Source: Microbacterium terregens
Lineage (GTDB): Bacteria; Pseudomonadota; Alphaproteobacteria; Sphingomonadales; Sphingomonadaceae
NCBI RefSeq assembly: GCF_027922045.1
Contig: NZ_BSEX01000006.1
Coordinates: forward strand, 726,120-790,119
Length of the DNA stretch: 64,000 nucleotides
Direction of reading: 5' to 3'
Part shown: in pieces, positions 1 through 8,678 of the stretch
Layout: each line of letters starts with the position of its first letter
How positions within the stretch are numbered: position 1 is the first letter of the stretch
Position numbers and translations under genes: made by a program
The notes under the pieces: model-generated
What the model was told of the DNA's origin: nothing
What the model saw: the letters and a program-made list of their open reading frames with translations, nothing else
The model's database searches: none

Positions 1-449
1 GCCACCTGCTGGGTGATGGTCGAGGCGCCGATCGGCCGCCCGTCGTTGCGCAGGTTGGTCAGCATCGCGCTGGCGATACCGGGATAGTCGACGCCGTGAT
101 GCTCGAAGAAGGTGCGGTCCTCAGCGGCCAGGAAAGCCTTCACCAGCAGCGGCGGATATTCGGGATAGGACAGCTCGACCCGGCGCTCGCGGGCATAGCT
201 ATGGATCGGCGTTCCCTCGATGCCGCGCACGTTGGTCGGCAGCGGCGGCTCGTAGCTGCGCAGCGCCTCCACCGACGGCAGCGTGCGGATCAGGAAGAAC
301 CAGATCACCACCATCGCCAGGCCCGCCAGCAGCGCTGCCCAGGCGAGCAGGCGGAACCACCAGCGGCGCCGGATGCGGCGGAAGCGGGCGCGCCGGCCCT
401 CGGGCGCGGGTTCGGGGCGGGCGGTCGCGGGATCGAAAGCGGCACTCAT
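1..449 (-). CDS. mrcA: Penicillin-binding protein 1A, N-terminal part (cut by window edge)
   Basis: N-terminal 149 residues of a class A penicillin-binding protein, which polymerises and cross-links peptidoglycan at the outer face of the inner membrane. Visible are a basic cytoplasmic tail, one membrane anchor at about residues 32-54, and the start of the GT51 transglycosylase domain with motif 1 EDRTFFEHHG (110-119, catalytic Glu110) and motif 2 GASTITQQ (141-148). The transpeptidase domain lies beyond the window. The start at 449 gives a normal cytoplasmic tail. It lies 81 bases downstream of the amidase gene on the same strand, so the two are probably co-transcribed cell-wall genes. Family membership is clear; the choice of PBP1A over another class A type rests on the N-terminus only. 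Confidence 0.9.
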   Translation of the reverse strand, partial: MSAAFDPATARPEPAPEGRRARFRRIRRRWWFRLLAWAALLAGLAMVVIWFFLIRTLPSVEALRSYEPPLPTNVRGIEGTPIHSYARERRVELSYPEYPPLLVKAFLAAEDRTFFEHHGVDYPGIASAMLTNLRNDGRPIGASTITQQV

Positions 450-530
450 CGGCCGCGCGATGTAGCAGGTTTGGACCGCCGTGCCAGCAGCTTGGCCGCG
501 GGGCGACGGTCGACCCGTCCCGCCCGGGCG

Positions 531-1418
531 TCAGCGCGCGGCGAGCCGGCGCGCGAAATGCACCTCCACCGCACGGCGCACGCTCTCGGCAAGGGCGCGC
601 CTGCCGGAGTCCGAATTGAGCCGCTTGGCGTCGTCTTCGTTGGAGATATAGCCCGTCTCGAACAGGATCGACGGCATGTCCGGCGCCTTCAGCACCATCA
701 GCGATGCCATGCGGTGGTAGTTGGGCTTCAGCGGCACCAGCGGCTTGGCCTCGCGGCCCAACAGGCGGGCGAACCCGGCCGAGGCGTTCATGGTCTCGCG
801 CTGGGTCAGGTCGATCAGGATCGACGAAATGTCGGCCGAGGCATCGGCCAGGTCGACGCCCGCCAGGATGTCCGCCTTGTTCTCGCGCGCCGCCAGGCGG
901 GCCGCCTCGCGGTCCGAGGCGACTTCGGACAGCGTGTAGATCGACGCGCCCGATGCGCCCTGGTTCTCCGCACTGTCGCAATGCACCGAAATGAAGAGGT
1001 CCGCGCCCAGCCGGCGGGCGATGCCGAATCGCTCCTGCAAGATCAGGAACTCGTCGCGGTCGCGGGTCAGCGCCACGCGCACTCGGCCGGACGCGAGCAG
1101 CCGGTCGCGCATTTCGCGTGCGAGCTTCAGCGTCAGGTCCTTTTCGCGCAGGCCCCCGTCCCAGGACGCCAGCGCGCCGGGATCATGCCCGCCATGGCCC
1201 GCATCGATCACCACCAGCGGACGCCCCGCCACGCCCTCGATGCGCGGCAGGCGGCCGGCCTTGCGGGCAGCCGGCACGGTCATCCGCGCCCGCGCCGCAT
1301 CGCCTCCCGGCGGCGGCGCTGCGGTTGCGGCCAGCGGCGACGCCAGCATCGCCAGCGCGGCGGCGCAGAGCCCAGCGGTGCGAAGGGTGGGTCCGAACCC
1401 GGCCCGGCGTGAAATCAT
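531..1418 (-). CDS. amiC: N-acetylmuramoyl-L-alanine amidase (Amidase_3)
   Basis: Zinc amidase that cleaves the bond between N-acetylmuramic acid and the stem peptide, used in daughter-cell separation. The 295-residue protein has an export signal (about 1-33) starting MISRR, then an Amidase_3 domain. The zinc ligands fit His75 (in DAGHGGHDPG), Glu92 and His146 (in ISVHCDSAEN), with the catalytic Glu254 in ILFETGY. The start at 1418 is chosen because it begins directly at the signal peptide; the open frame upstream to 1790 has no domain content. No AMIN domain is present. It precedes the PBP1A gene and is divergent from rne. The exact amiA/B/C name is not certain. Confidence 0.9.
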   Translation of the reverse strand: MISRRAGFGPTLRTAGLCAAALAMLASPLAATAAPPPGGDAARARMTVPAARKAGRLPRIEGVAGRPLVVIDAGHGGHDPGALASWDGGLREKDLTLKLAREMRDRLLASGRVRVALTRDRDEFLILQERFGIARRLGADLFISVHCDSAENQGASGASIYTLSEVASDREAARLAARENKADILAGVDLADASADISSILIDLTQRETMNASAGFARLLGREAKPLVPLKPNYHRMASLMVLKAPDMPSILFETGYISNEDDAKRLNSDSGRRALAESVRRAVEVHFARRLAAR

Positions 1419-1895
1419 AAGCCTACTCGTTGTCCGCGTGCAGTCTTGCCGGGGGCGCACCCCCTTGCCCGAGCGATGGTGAAAGCATCGGGTTAAAGTC
1501 TTCCTAAGCCTGTCTGCCGATGCAAGCCGCGTGCGGCCGTCAGGTGCCGTAGCGCGCTGTTGCCGCATCGCAACGGCAATGCTACGCAACGGATACGCCG
1601 TTTGTCGTCCACTCGACGGCCGGCGCTCCCACACCCGCCCGCCGCATCTGCGCCGACCAGCGGGGAAACCAGGTTGACGCTCGCATGAGGCATGTTCCGT
1701 CCCGTTCCAGCAGCACCGCGACAGGCGGACGCTGGTCGGTGACGTTTGGCCCGGACCACCGGTCCGGCCATGCCCGTGCGGCAGAGGCATTCATCGACCC
1801 ATGCAGCGCCGCCGCGGATCCCGATCCGCCCGGCAGCGCCGCCCATGGCGCGCCGCGCCGGCCACAGGCCGCCCGCCGCGCCCGGAGACTTTTCA
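1419..1895. other. Divergent intergenic region between amidase and rne
   Basis: A 477-base gap with no gene that I can support. It must hold the promoters for the amidase (minus) and rne (plus) and so probably a long rne 5' leader. The only clear structures are a short GGGGG-CGCA-CCCCC hairpin at 1451-1464 and a TTGCCG/CGGCAA dyad near 1560-1583. In enteric bacteria the rne leader mediates feedback control by RNase E; whether this leader does so cannot be told from sequence. Open frames run through the gap on both strands but have no recognisable content, as expected from high GC. Confidence 0.4.
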
Positions 1896-4685
1896 ATGAC
1901 CACGCGTATGCTGATCGACGCACGCCACCGGGAAGAAACCCGCGTGGCTGTCGTCAAAGGGAACCGGATCGAGGAGTTCGACTTCGAATCCGCTGAGCGC
2001 AAGCAGCTCAAGGGCAATATCTATCTCGCCAAGGTGACGCGCGTCGAGCCGTCGCTCCAGGCCGCGTTCGTCGAGTACGGCGGCAACCGCCACGGCTTCC
2101 TGGCCTTCTCCGAAATCCACCCGGACTATTACCAGATCCCCAAGGAGGATCGCGAGGCGCTGCTGCGCGAGGAGGCGGAGCACGCCGCCGAGGAAGCCGC
2201 CCTGCGCGCCCGGGAGGACGACGAGGACGAGGACGAGGAAGGCTACGACGACGAAGACGCGATCGCGCTGGACGCGGACGGCGACGTCGACGTGCTGGAG
2301 CACGACGAGGACGAGCACGACGACGACGCGGGCGAGGACGCCGGCGACGAGGAAGGCGCGCCTGCGCCGTCCAACCGCAAGCGCAAGCGTCGCGGCGGTG
2401 GCGACGATGCCGCGGTCGACGCGCTGCGCCAGCGCCGCATGAACCTGCGCCGCCGCTACAAGATCCAGGACGTGATCCGCCGCCGCCAGGTGCTGCTGGT
2501 CCAGGTCGTCAAGGAAGAACGCGGCAACAAGGGCGCGGCCCTCACCACCTATCTGTCGCTCGCCGGCCGCTACTGCGTGCTCATGCCCAACACCGCGCAT
2601 GGCGGTGGCATCAGCCGCAAGATCAGCTCGTCGTCGGACCGCAAGCGCCTGAAGTCGATCATGTCGGAGCTGCAGCTGCCGCCCTCGATGGGCTGCATCG
2701 TCCGCACCGCCGGGCTCCAGCGCACCAAGACCGAGATCAAGCGCGACTTCGACTATCTCGCCCGCGTGTGGGACGGCATCCGCGAACAGACGCTGCACTC
2801 GACCGCGCCCGCGCTGGTCTATGGCGACAGCGATCTGCTGAAGCGCGCGATCCGCGACATCTACAACCGCGACATCGAGGAAGTGATCGTCGAGGGCGAG
2901 GACGGCTATCGTCAGGCCCGCGAGTTCATGAAGCTCCTGATGCCCAGCCACGCGCGCAAGGTGAAGCAGTACGCCGACGCCGTGCCGCTGTTCCAGCGCG
3001 CAGGCGTCGAGGACCAGCTGGCGGCCATGTACAACCCGGTCGTGCAGCTGAAGTCGGGCGGCTACCTGGTCATCAACCCGACCGAGGCGCTGGTCTCGAT
3101 CGACATCAACTCCGGCCGGTCGACGCGCGAGCACAACATCGAGCAGACCGCGACCGCGACCAACCTGGAAGCGGCGCAGGAAATCGCCCGCCAGCTGCGC
3201 CTGCGCGACATGGCCGGACTCGTCGTCATCGACTTCATCGACATGGACCACGGGTCCAACGTCCGGAAGGTCGAGAAGGCGATGAAGGAAGCGCTCAAGA
3301 ACGACCGCGCGCGCATCCAGGTCGGCCGCATCTCCGCCTTCGGCCTCATGGAAATGAGCCGCCAGCGCCTGCGCACCGGCGTGCTGGAAGCGTCCACGCG
3401 CACCTGCCCGCATTGTGAGGGTTCGGGCCTGGTCCGCACCGCGTCGTCCGCCGGCCTGTCGGCGCTGCGCATGATCGAGGACGAGGCCGCTCGCGGCCGC
3501 GGCTCCGAACTGCTGCTGCGCTGCAGCCAGGAAGCCGCCTTCTACGTGCTCAACAAGAAGCGCGCCGACATCGCCGAGATCGAGGATCGCTACGGCGTGA
3601 GCGTCGAGGTTGCGGCGGACGGCACGCTTGAGGGCGCGCGCATGACGGTCGAGGCCGCCGGCCCGCCCCCGGCCTATCCGCCCAAGATCGCGCCCCTGCT
3701 CGAGCTGCCCGAGGACGAGTTCCTCGACGAGATCGAGGACGAGGAGGAGCTGGACGAAGCCGAGGAGGCGACCGAGGCCCGCGAGGAACAGCCGCAGCGT
3801 CGCCGCGACGAGGACGAAGGCGAAGGCCGCAAGCGCCGCCGTCGCCGTCGCGGTCGCCGCGGTCGCAACCGCGAGGAAGGGGACAGCGGTGAGGCCGAGG
3901 ACGCCGGCGTCGACACCGCGGACACCGACGAGGAAACCGAGGTCGTCGAGGTTGAGGCACTCGACGAAGCCGAGGCAAGCCCGGCGGGCGAAAGCGAAGC
4001 CGGTGGCGAAGGCCGTCGCCGTCGTCGCCGTGGCCGTCGTGGCGGTCGCCGCAGCGACGCACCGGCAGCGGCTGGCGAAACCGAGACCGCGCAGAACGAG
4101 GCTCCGGTCGAGACCGGCGCGCCTGCCGAGGAAGCGCCGGTAGAGGCCGCGGCGGAACCGGCTCCGGCCGAAGTTCCCGCCGAGCCAGTCGCCGAGGCTC
4201 CGGCACCGGTTGCGGAAGAGGCACCTGCCAAGCCCAAGCGCACGCGTCGCCGTCCGTCGGCACGCCCTGCCGAGGCGGCAGCGGTCGAGGCGGCTCCCGC
4301 CCCGGCACTCGAGGCTCCCGCTCCCGAGGCCGAGGCTCCCGCCGCCGAGGAAGCGCCCAAGCCCAAGCGCACCCGCCGCCGCAAGGCAGCGGAGCCTGCC
4401 GCCGAGGCTGAGGCCCCGGCACCGGTCGAGGCCGCGACCCCGGCTCCGGCCGAGGAAGCACCGGCAAAGCCCAAGCGCACCCGTCGCCGCAAGGCAGAGC
4501 CGGCCGCCGAGGCGGCACCGGAAGCGGCAGCGCCTGCAGCCGAGGCCGCGCCCGAACCTGCCGCGCAGCCGGAAGCGGCACCGGCGGACACCGACGCCGA
4601 CACCGCCCAGGGCGATGCTTCGTCCGAGGCGACCGAGGGCGCCACGCCGCGTCGCGGCTGGTGGCAGCGCACCTTCGGCGCATAA
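1896..4685 (+). CDS. rne: Ribonuclease E
   Basis: Endoribonuclease that starts mRNA decay and processes rRNA and tRNA precursors; scaffold of the degradosome. The 929-residue product has an S1 RNA-binding domain (about 35-230) split by a long acidic insert (about 92-157) followed by a basic RKRKRR patch. The DNase I-like catalytic part follows with Asp403 (SIDINSG) and Asp446 (VVIDF), and a zinc-link CPHC (Cys504, Cys507). The C-terminal 360 residues are low-complexity, alternating acidic and Arg-rich blocks with three PKRTRRR copies, ending in GWWQRTFGA. The start at 1896 has GGAG at 1884-1887 and gives the family N-terminus MTTRMLIDA. A hairpin terminator follows at once, so rne is probably monocistronic. 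Confidence 0.96.
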   Translation: MTTRMLIDARHREETRVAVVKGNRIEEFDFESAERKQLKGNIYLAKVTRVEPSLQAAFVEYGGNRHGFLAFSEIHPDYYQIPKEDREALLREEAEHAAEEAALRAREDDEDEDEEGYDDEDAIALDADGDVDVLEHDEDEHDDDAGEDAGDEEGAPAPSNRKRKRRGGGDDAAVDALRQRRMNLRRRYKIQDVIRRRQVLLVQVVKEERGNKGAALTTYLSLAGRYCVLMPNTAHGGGISRKISSSSDRKRLKSIMSELQLPPSMGCIVRTAGLQRTKTEIKRDFDYLARVWDGIREQTLHSTAPALVYGDSDLLKRAIRDIYNRDIEEVIVEGEDGYRQAREFMKLLMPSHARKVKQYADAVPLFQRAGVEDQLAAMYNPVVQLKSGGYLVINPTEALVSIDINSGRSTREHNIEQTATATNLEAAQEIARQLRLRDMAGLVVIDFIDMDHGSNVRKVEKAMKEALKNDRARIQVGRISAFGLMEMSRQRLRTGVLEASTRTCPHCEGSGLVRTASSAGLSALRMIEDEAARGRGSELLLRCSQEAAFYVLNKKRADIAEIEDRYGVSVEVAADGTLEGARMTVEAAGPPPAYPPKIAPLLELPEDEFLDEIEDEEELDEAEEATEAREEQPQRRRDEDEGEGRKRRRRRRGRRGRNREEGDSGEAEDAGVDTADTDEETEVVEVEALDEAEASPAGESEAGGEGRRRRRRGRRGGRRSDAPAAAGETETAQNEAPVETGAPAEEAPVEAAAEPAPAEVPAEPVAEAPAPVAEEAPAKPKRTRRRPSARPAEAAAVEAAPAPALEAPAPEAEAPAAEEAPKPKRTRRRKAAEPAAEAEAPAPVEAATPAPAEEAPAKPKRTRRRKAEPAAEAAPEAAAPAAEAAPEPAAQPEAAPADTDADTAQGDASSEATEGATPRRGWWQRTFGA

Positions 4686-4692
4686 GCCACGC

Positions 4693-4724
4693 AGCCCCTC
4701 CCGCCCGCCCGGGCGGGAGGGGCT
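4693..4724 (+). terminator. Terminator hairpin after rne
   Basis: A perfect 15-bp inverted repeat (4693-4707 pairing with 4710-4724) lies 8 bases after the rne stop codon. The stem is almost all G and C. The downstream T-run is weak (CGCTTC), so it may act as an intrinsic terminator or as a 3' end stabiliser. Confidence 0.75.
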
Positions 4725-4809
4725 CGCTTCACCATCGGTTCAGCCGCACATCGCCAGCAGCGCGTTGCCGGCATTGAACCTAGCGCCGGCATTGCCGATA
4801 AGGACTGCC

Positions 4810-6171
4810 ATGAAGCGCATCCTCGCAGGCCTCGCCACCGCGCTCCTCCTCTGCGCGCAGCCGGCCGCCGCCCAGTCGATCCTGCGCGATGCGGAAACCG
4901 AGTCGCTGCTCGCCGACATGGCGCGGCCGATCGCCGTCGCCGCCGGGCTCGACCCGAAGAACTTCACCGTCGTCCTGCTCAACGATCCCAGCGTCAACGC
5001 CTTCGTGGCCGGCGGTCAGGCAGTCTATCTGCACTCCGGCCTCATCGACGAAGCCGACAACATCAACGAAGTGCAGGGCGTCGTCGCGCACGAGGTCGGC
5101 CACATCGTCGGCGGCCATGTCGCGCTCGCCGGCCGCGGGGCCGGCCCTGCCACCAGCATCTCGATCCTCAGCCTGCTGCTCGGCGTCGCCGCCGTGGCTG
5201 CGGGCGCGGGCTCGGCTGGAGCCGGCATCCTCGCCGCCGGCCAGCAGGCCGCGCTCGGCAATTATCTCGCCTTCAGCCGCACGCAGGAAACCTCTGCCGA
5301 CGCCGCCGGCGCCCGCTATCTCGGCGCCGCCGGCGTCAATGGCGCGGGCATGCTGTCCTTCTTCAAGAAGCTCCAGAACATGGAGTACCGCCTCGCGATC
5401 CCGCAGGAGAACAGCTACAACCGCACCCACCCCTTGAGCGGCGAGCGCATCAGCGCGCTGACCGCAGATCTTCAGGCGCAGCCCGCCTGGGGCAAGCCGA
5501 CCGATCCCGCGCTCCAGGAACGCTTCCTGCGCGTCCAGGCGAAGCTGCGCGGCTACGTCAATGATCCCAAGGAAACGCTGCGGCGCTACCCCGCCAGCGA
5601 CAACAGCATCCCGGCCCATTACGCCCGCGCCTATGCCTATCACCTGACGGGCTATCCCGAACAGGCGCAGCAGGAGGCGGCGGCGCTGGTCAAGACCAAG
5701 CCCCACGACCCCTATTTCCTGGAGCTTCAGGGGCAGATCCTCCTGGAGTCCGGCCGTCCCGCAGACGCCCTCGCGCCGCTGCGCGAGGCGACCGAGCGCA
5801 CCAATTCGCAGCCGCTGATCGCCGCCACCTTCGGCCACGCGCTGATCGCGACCGAGGACCCCGCCCATCTGGCGGAGGCCGAGAAGGTGCTGCGCCAGGC
5901 GGTCGGCCGGGATCGCGAAAACCCGTTCGCCTGGACCCAGCTTGCCACCATCTACGAGCGCAAGGGCGATCAGCCGCGCGTCGCACTCGCCATGGCGGAG
6001 CGGGCGAGCCTGATCGGGGAGCCGCAGATGGCGCTCGCCAGCGCCCGCGCGGCGGTTGCGGGCCTGCCCGAGGGAAGCTCCGAGCGGCTCCGCGCCCAGG
6101 ACATCCAGATGATCGCGCAGAACGAACTCGACGAGCGCAAGCCCAACCGCCGGCGCCTTTCCGCGCAATAA
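4810..6171 (+). CDS. Periplasmic M48 metalloprotease with TPR-like tail (BepA/YfgC type)
   Basis: Exported zinc metallopeptidase of family M48, of the type that handles outer-membrane protein quality control in E. coli (BepA). The 453-residue precursor has a signal peptide (1-21, cut near AAA-QS). The zinc site is HEVGH (94-98), with Glu160 and Asp164 in the QETSADAAG motif. A hydrophobic Gly/Ala segment lies at about 113-150. From about residue 250 to the end the protein is alpha-helical and TPR-like. The start at 4810 begins the signal peptide; an open frame upstream through the rne tail is not used. It is followed 8 bases later by the DsbA-like gene, so the two are probably one envelope-proteostasis operon. 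Confidence 0.9.
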   Translation: MKRILAGLATALLLCAQPAAAQSILRDAETESLLADMARPIAVAAGLDPKNFTVVLLNDPSVNAFVAGGQAVYLHSGLIDEADNINEVQGVVAHEVGHIVGGHVALAGRGAGPATSISILSLLLGVAAVAAGAGSAGAGILAAGQQAALGNYLAFSRTQETSADAAGARYLGAAGVNGAGMLSFFKKLQNMEYRLAIPQENSYNRTHPLSGERISALTADLQAQPAWGKPTDPALQERFLRVQAKLRGYVNDPKETLRRYPASDNSIPAHYARAYAYHLTGYPEQAQQEAAALVKTKPHDPYFLELQGQILLESGRPADALAPLREATERTNSQPLIAATFGHALIATEDPAHLAEAEKVLRQAVGRDRENPFAWTQLATIYERKGDQPRVALAMAERASLIGEPQMALASARAAVAGLPEGSSERLRAQDIQMIAQNELDERKPNRRRLSAQ

Positions 6172-6179
6172 GGACCCCG

Positions 6180-6908
6180 ATGCCGCGTAATCCTATCCTC
6201 GCCTTCGGCGCGCTGCTGCTCGCCGCGCTGCTGGGCGCCGGCGCCTTCGCCCTGCTGCAGCCGCTCCTTCCCGGCAGCGACCGCGCCCGTACCGAGGCGA
6301 TCGTCCGCGACTATGTGCTCTCGCACCCCGAAATCCTGCCGGAAGCGATGCAGAAGCTCCAGGAGCGCGAGGTCGGCAAGGCCGTCGCCGCCAACCGCAG
6401 CGGCATCGAGACGCCGTTCGCCGGCGCCTGGGCCGGCAACCCGCAGGGCGACGTCACGCTGGTCGCCTATATGGACTATGCCTGCGGCTATTGCCGCGCG
6501 AGCCTGCCTGCCATCGACAAGCTGCTCGCGGACGATCCCAAGGTCCGCATCGTCTACCGCGAGCTGCCGATCCTGAGCCCCGGCAGCCGCACCGCCGCCG
6601 AATGGGCGCTCGCCGCCGCCGAACAGGGCAAGTTCCGGCCCTTCCACGCCGCGCTCTATGCCGAGCAGGATCTCGGCGAGGATGCGATCGCGCGCGCCGC
6701 GGCCAAGGCCGGGCTCGACGTCGCACGCGCGAGTGCCGCCATCGCCTCGCCGGCGATCGCGCAGGAGATCGCGCGCAACCTGCAGCAGGCGGGGCAACTC
6801 GGCGTCACCGGCACGCCGACCTGGGTGGTCGGCGATCAGATGCTGAGCGGCGCGGTCGGCTATGAAGGGCTTTCCGCGGCAGTCGCAAAGGCACGCGCGG
6901 CCGCCTGA
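6180..6908 (+). CDS. DsbA-family thiol:disulfide oxidoreductase
   Basis: Periplasmic thioredoxin-fold oxidoreductase, probably membrane-anchored or secreted through its N-terminal hydrophobic segment (about 5-28). An N-terminal helix region (about 35-75) precedes a DsbA/Com1-like domain with the active site CGYC (Cys102, Cys105) and the cis-proline loop in GVTGTPTWVV. At 242 residues it has the length of Com1/DsbA-like proteins of alphaproteobacteria. Function is to form or isomerise disulfides in exported proteins; which, cannot be told. It begins 8 bases after the M48 protease stop codon. Confidence 0.88.
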   Translation: MPRNPILAFGALLLAALLGAGAFALLQPLLPGSDRARTEAIVRDYVLSHPEILPEAMQKLQEREVGKAVAANRSGIETPFAGAWAGNPQGDVTLVAYMDYACGYCRASLPAIDKLLADDPKVRIVYRELPILSPGSRTAAEWALAAAEQGKFRPFHAALYAEQDLGEDAIARAAAKAGLDVARASAAIASPAIAQEIARNLQQAGQLGVTGTPTWVVGDQMLSGAVGYEGLSAAVAKARAAA

Positions 6909-6994
6909 TCCAACCGCCGCATCGCCCCTGCCGCCCGGGCGTTATGCTGCTAGGGTCGCTTCGCCGCGCCGCGGCCCCACGAGGAGCTGTTCCC

Positions 6995-7288
6995 ATGCGT
7001 CTGTCCCCGCGCCTGATCCTTTCCCTGGCCCTCGTGCCCCTGCTCGCCGGCGGCTGCGTCGCCAAGACCGCCTGGGACGTCGCCACCGCGCCGGTGCGCG
7101 TCGGGTCGCAAGTGGTCGACTGGACCACCACCAGCCAGGACGAGGCCGATCGCAACGCCGGCCGCAAGCTGCGCAAGCAGCAGGCCGAGGAAGAACGCCA
7201 GCGCCGCAAGGAAGAGAAGCGCGCCCGCGAGGAGGAAAAGCGCGCCCGCAAGGACGCCGAGCGCATCCAGCGCGACCAGCCCTACTGA
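6995..7288 (+). CDS. Small lipoprotein with charged helical tail
   Basis: Unknown function. The 97-residue product has a lipoprotein signal with lipobox LAGGC (Cys21), a short globular stretch, and then a tail from about residue 58 that is nearly all Lys, Arg, Glu and Gln, likely one long charged helix. The start at 6995 follows GAGGAG at 6981-6986 and fits the signal peptide; an upstream frame start at 6944 would put 17 residues before the signal. Its stop codon region overlaps by 7 bases the end of the convergent hydrolase gene. It could interact with the cell wall or nucleic acids through the basic helix, but this is only a guess. Confidence 0.75.
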   Translation: MRLSPRLILSLALVPLLAGGCVAKTAWDVATAPVRVGSQVVDWTTTSQDEADRNAGRKLRKQQAEEERQRRKEEKRAREEEKRARKDAERIQRDQPY

Positions 7289-7998
7289 TCGGCACCCTCC
7301 GCCAGGATGCTGGCGATCGCGCGGAGCACGTCGGGCCGCAGCTGAACGCCCAGGTGGCTGCTGCGGATCTCGATCGCGCGGCAGTCGTCGCTCCGGCAGG
7401 CGAGCCCGTTCACCAGCCCATCGCTCCGGCTCCAGATCGCGGTGGCGGGCACCGGCAGCGGGCTTCGCACCAGTTCCGCCAGCGCCAGCGTCTCCGCCGC
7501 ATCGATGCGGTCGCCGGTGATCCGCTGATAGGCGCGCCACACCCGCGTCGCACGCGCCGGCCCCGCATAGGGGGAGGAGACGGTGATCACCTCCCGCACC
7601 CGCCCCGGCATGCGGTGCGCGGACAGCCGCGCCATGATCCCGCCCAGGCTGACGCCGATCAGCGTGACGGGCGCATCTGCCTTTTCGGCCAGTTCGTCCA
7701 CGCGCGCGAACAGCCGCTCGCCCTCCGCACCGATGGTCCGGCGGCCCAGGTTGCGCCCCAGCCCCCAGCCGCTCGCCCGGTAGCCGAGCGCCGCGAGGTA
7801 GCGGACCATCACCAGGTTCGATCGATCGGAATTGAACAGCCCGGGCAACACCATCACGGGCCGACCGTCGCCGGCCGGACTGGTCACCAGCGCTCGCCAT
7901 TCGATCGCCAGCTGCGCCACGCCCCAGGCGGCGCGCGGCCATTCGACCAATGTGTGGCGAAGCGGCGGCGGCCCCAGCGGCGGCCTCACCGTAGCCAT
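7282..7998 (-). CDS. Alpha/beta hydrolase
   Basis: Cytoplasmic alpha/beta-hydrolase fold protein of 238 residues, esterase or lipase-like; substrate unknown. The oxyanion/nucleophile region reads VMVLPGLFNSDRS and the nucleophile elbow GVSLGG, with a late Ser-His region containing SSHLGVQ that can supply the catalytic His. An acidic residue before it (IWSRSDGLVNG) is the likely third member. The start at 7998 overlaps the end of the DUF2459 gene by 13 bases, suggesting translational coupling. The four genes SDR, prmA, DUF2459 and this one run in the same direction, the last three overlapping. Signal peptide absent. Confidence 0.82.
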   Translation of the reverse strand: MATVRPPLGPPPLRHTLVEWPRAAWGVAQLAIEWRALVTSPAGDGRPVMVLPGLFNSDRSNLVMVRYLAALGYRASGWGLGRNLGRRTIGAEGERLFARVDELAEKADAPVTLIGVSLGGIMARLSAHRMPGRVREVITVSSPYAGPARATRVWRAYQRITGDRIDAAETLALAELVRSPLPVPATAIWSRSDGLVNGLACRSDDCRAIEIRSSHLGVQLRPDVLRAIASILAEGADQ

Positions 7999-8678
7999 GC
8001 CATCACCGTTGCGGAAAACGGCGTCCAGGCGCCCATGCGCACGCCCGCGTGGCGCAGCGCCTCGCCGGTCCAGCTGTTGCAGGTGCGGATCGTGCTGTAG
8101 CGGCCGTGCGCCGCGTAAAAGGCGTCCGACCGTCCATAGCCCGGCACGCTTCCGGCGCGCCCGTCCGGGCCCACTGCAAAGCTTCCGCGAATGAAGCCGG
8201 CCAGCCGGCGATACTCCTCGGGCCGCAGCAGCACGGAGCGCACGCTCGCTTCCTCCACGGGCTCTGCGAGATGGCCGACGTGCATTACCGTGTCGTCGCT
8301 GCCGACCGCCGCGCGCAGCACCGTCTTCGGGCTCAGCTCGCCCCAGGTTGGCGTACCGATATAGAAGCCGCGATCCCCCCAGCCGATCGACAGGTGGCTG
8401 TGCCCGGCAAAGCGCGGGTCGCGCAGGTCCTCCGGCCGCACCAGGTCGCGCCAGTCCACGCCCTCCGCCGCCACCGGCACGATGATGCTGGTGTGGATGC
8501 CATTGTCCTCGACCCAGACGCGCACGCCTGCCTCGGGCGGCACCCAGCCGCGGTTGAGCGCAAAGGCGCCGCCGACCAGCCCCGCCACGCCATAGCCGAC
8601 CACCAGCGCGCCCAGCCATGCCAGCAGGAGCAGCAGGCCGCGCCCGGTGCGGCCGAGCAGGGGCGGGCTGGCGGTCAG
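7986..8678 (-). CDS. DUF2459 family membrane-anchored protein
   Basis: Conserved family of unknown function (Pfam DUF2459, TIGR02117). After a single N-terminal membrane segment (LLLLLAWLGALVVGYGVAGL) the protein has the family features DNGIHTSIIVP, SIGWGDRGFY and TWGELSPKT, and near the C-terminus CNSWTGEALRHAG, a Cys/His-containing motif that looks like part of an active site. The start is uncertain. No ATG exists close to the membrane segment: a CTG at 8678 overlaps the prmA stop codon, a GTG at 8603 would cut the segment, and the nearest ATG-type start (8810) would overlap prmA by 136 bases. I place it at 8678 by translational coupling to prmA. Confidence 0.75.
   Translation of the reverse strand: MTASPPLLGRTGRGLLLLLAWLGALVVGYGVAGLVGGAFALNRGWVPPEAGVRVWVEDNGIHTSIIVPVAAEGVDWRDLVRPEDLRDPRFAGHSHLSIGWGDRGFYIGTPTWGELSPKTVLRAAVGSDDTVMHVGHLAEPVEEASVRSVLLRPEEYRRLAGFIRGSFAVGPDGRAGSVPGYGRSDAFYAAHGRYSTIRTCNSWTGEALRHAGVRMGAWTPFSATVMAWLR

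Noticed and set aside
4210..4809. Upstream extension of the M48 protease frame through the end of rne
   Set aside because: The extra residues are Pro/Arg-rich shadow of the rne tail and would bury the signal peptide; the ATG at 4810 begins a normal signal.
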